DNA of 6,362 nucleotides from JBEKCP01 sp050014815 (GTDB taxonomy: Bacteria; Planctomycetota; Planctomycetia; Pirellulales; Thermoguttaceae), in assembly GCA_050014815.1 (NCBI GenBank), contig JBEKCP010000367.1, positions 1 to 6,362 of the forward strand. Reading direction: 5' to 3'. Made by a program: the position numbers and the translations under genes. The notes under the pieces are model-generated. The model did no database searches, was not told the DNA's origin, and worked only from the letters and a program-made list of their open reading frames with translations. Of the stretch, positions 6,271 to 6,362 are shown in pieces; position 1 is the stretch's first letter; every line of letters starts with the position of its first letter.

Positions 6271-6307
6271 CGGGCACCGTGCGAGACCATGCTTCGCATG
6301 GCGCCCG
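6271..6307. repeat. Dyad structure upstream of the operon promoter
   Basis: CCATGC (6287-6292) and GCATGG (6296-6301) form a perfect 6-bp stem with a TTC loop. CGGGC (6271-6275) and GCCCG (6303-6307) can form an outer stem. No T-run follows on either strand, so it is not a clear terminator. It could be a worn dispersed repeat, an operator for the promoter 20 bp downstream, or the end of a structure belonging to the gene beyond the window. Positions 6308-6362 show nothing else I can assign. Confidence 0.35.
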
Positions 6308-6362
6308 GTCGGCAAACGCCACCATGGCTCTGGCAAGTTTTCTTGGCAGCCGCATACCAACC

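Noticed and set aside
6151..6360. Minus-strand small frame at the right edge
   Set aside because: It covers the promoter, dyad and ribosome site of the aldehyde dehydrogenase gene and has no motif.

Overview
The window is GC-rich bacterial DNA. It holds one four-gene minus-strand operon (aldehyde dehydrogenase, sdhC, sdhA, sdhB) and one plus-strand gene (NYN-domain protein) that converges on it. The SdhA/SdhC type, the high GC, and the extragenic repeats whose translation gives 'HAKAQRRK'-like peptides suggest an environmental bacterium, most likely of the Planctomycetota or a similar PVC/FCB-type lineage. That assignment is inference, because no rRNA or other marker gene is present.

Layout. 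Positions 1-144 are non-coding and carry two hairpins, the first resembling a minus-strand intrinsic terminator. Positions 145-795 (+) encode a LabA/DUF88-like NYN-domain putative ribonuclease. Fourteen bases further on is the stop of a minus-strand frame that runs without interruption from 3746 to 810 and encodes a complete succinate dehydrogenase flavoprotein followed by a complete iron-sulfur subunit. The junction is a 70-bp palindrome (1722-1791) that is read in frame. Positions 3747-4047 are a non-coding gap filled mostly by a second, unrelated inverted repeat. Positions 4048-4749 (-) encode a di-heme cytochrome b subunit (SdhC). Its ATG overlaps the TGA of an aldehyde dehydrogenase gene (4746-6191, -). 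A good sigma70-like promoter and a strong ribosome binding site lie just upstream of that gene. The right edge carries a small dyad structure.

How the genes work together. SdhC, SdhA and SdhB form a Bacillus subtilis-type (two-heme, single membrane subunit) succinate:quinone oxidoreductase, linking the TCA cycle to the quinone pool, probably menaquinone. The aldehyde dehydrogenase is translationally coupled to sdhC, so its product is probably made together with the complex. It could produce an acid that feeds the TCA cycle, but its substrate cannot be read from sequence.

The most unusual points are the in-frame SdhA-SdhB joining through a palindromic repeat, the presence of a repeat at both inner junctions of the sdhCAB cluster, and the coupling of an aldehyde dehydrogenase to complex II. 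I found no tRNA, rRNA, CRISPR array, transposase or defence island, and no convincing wholly new system.
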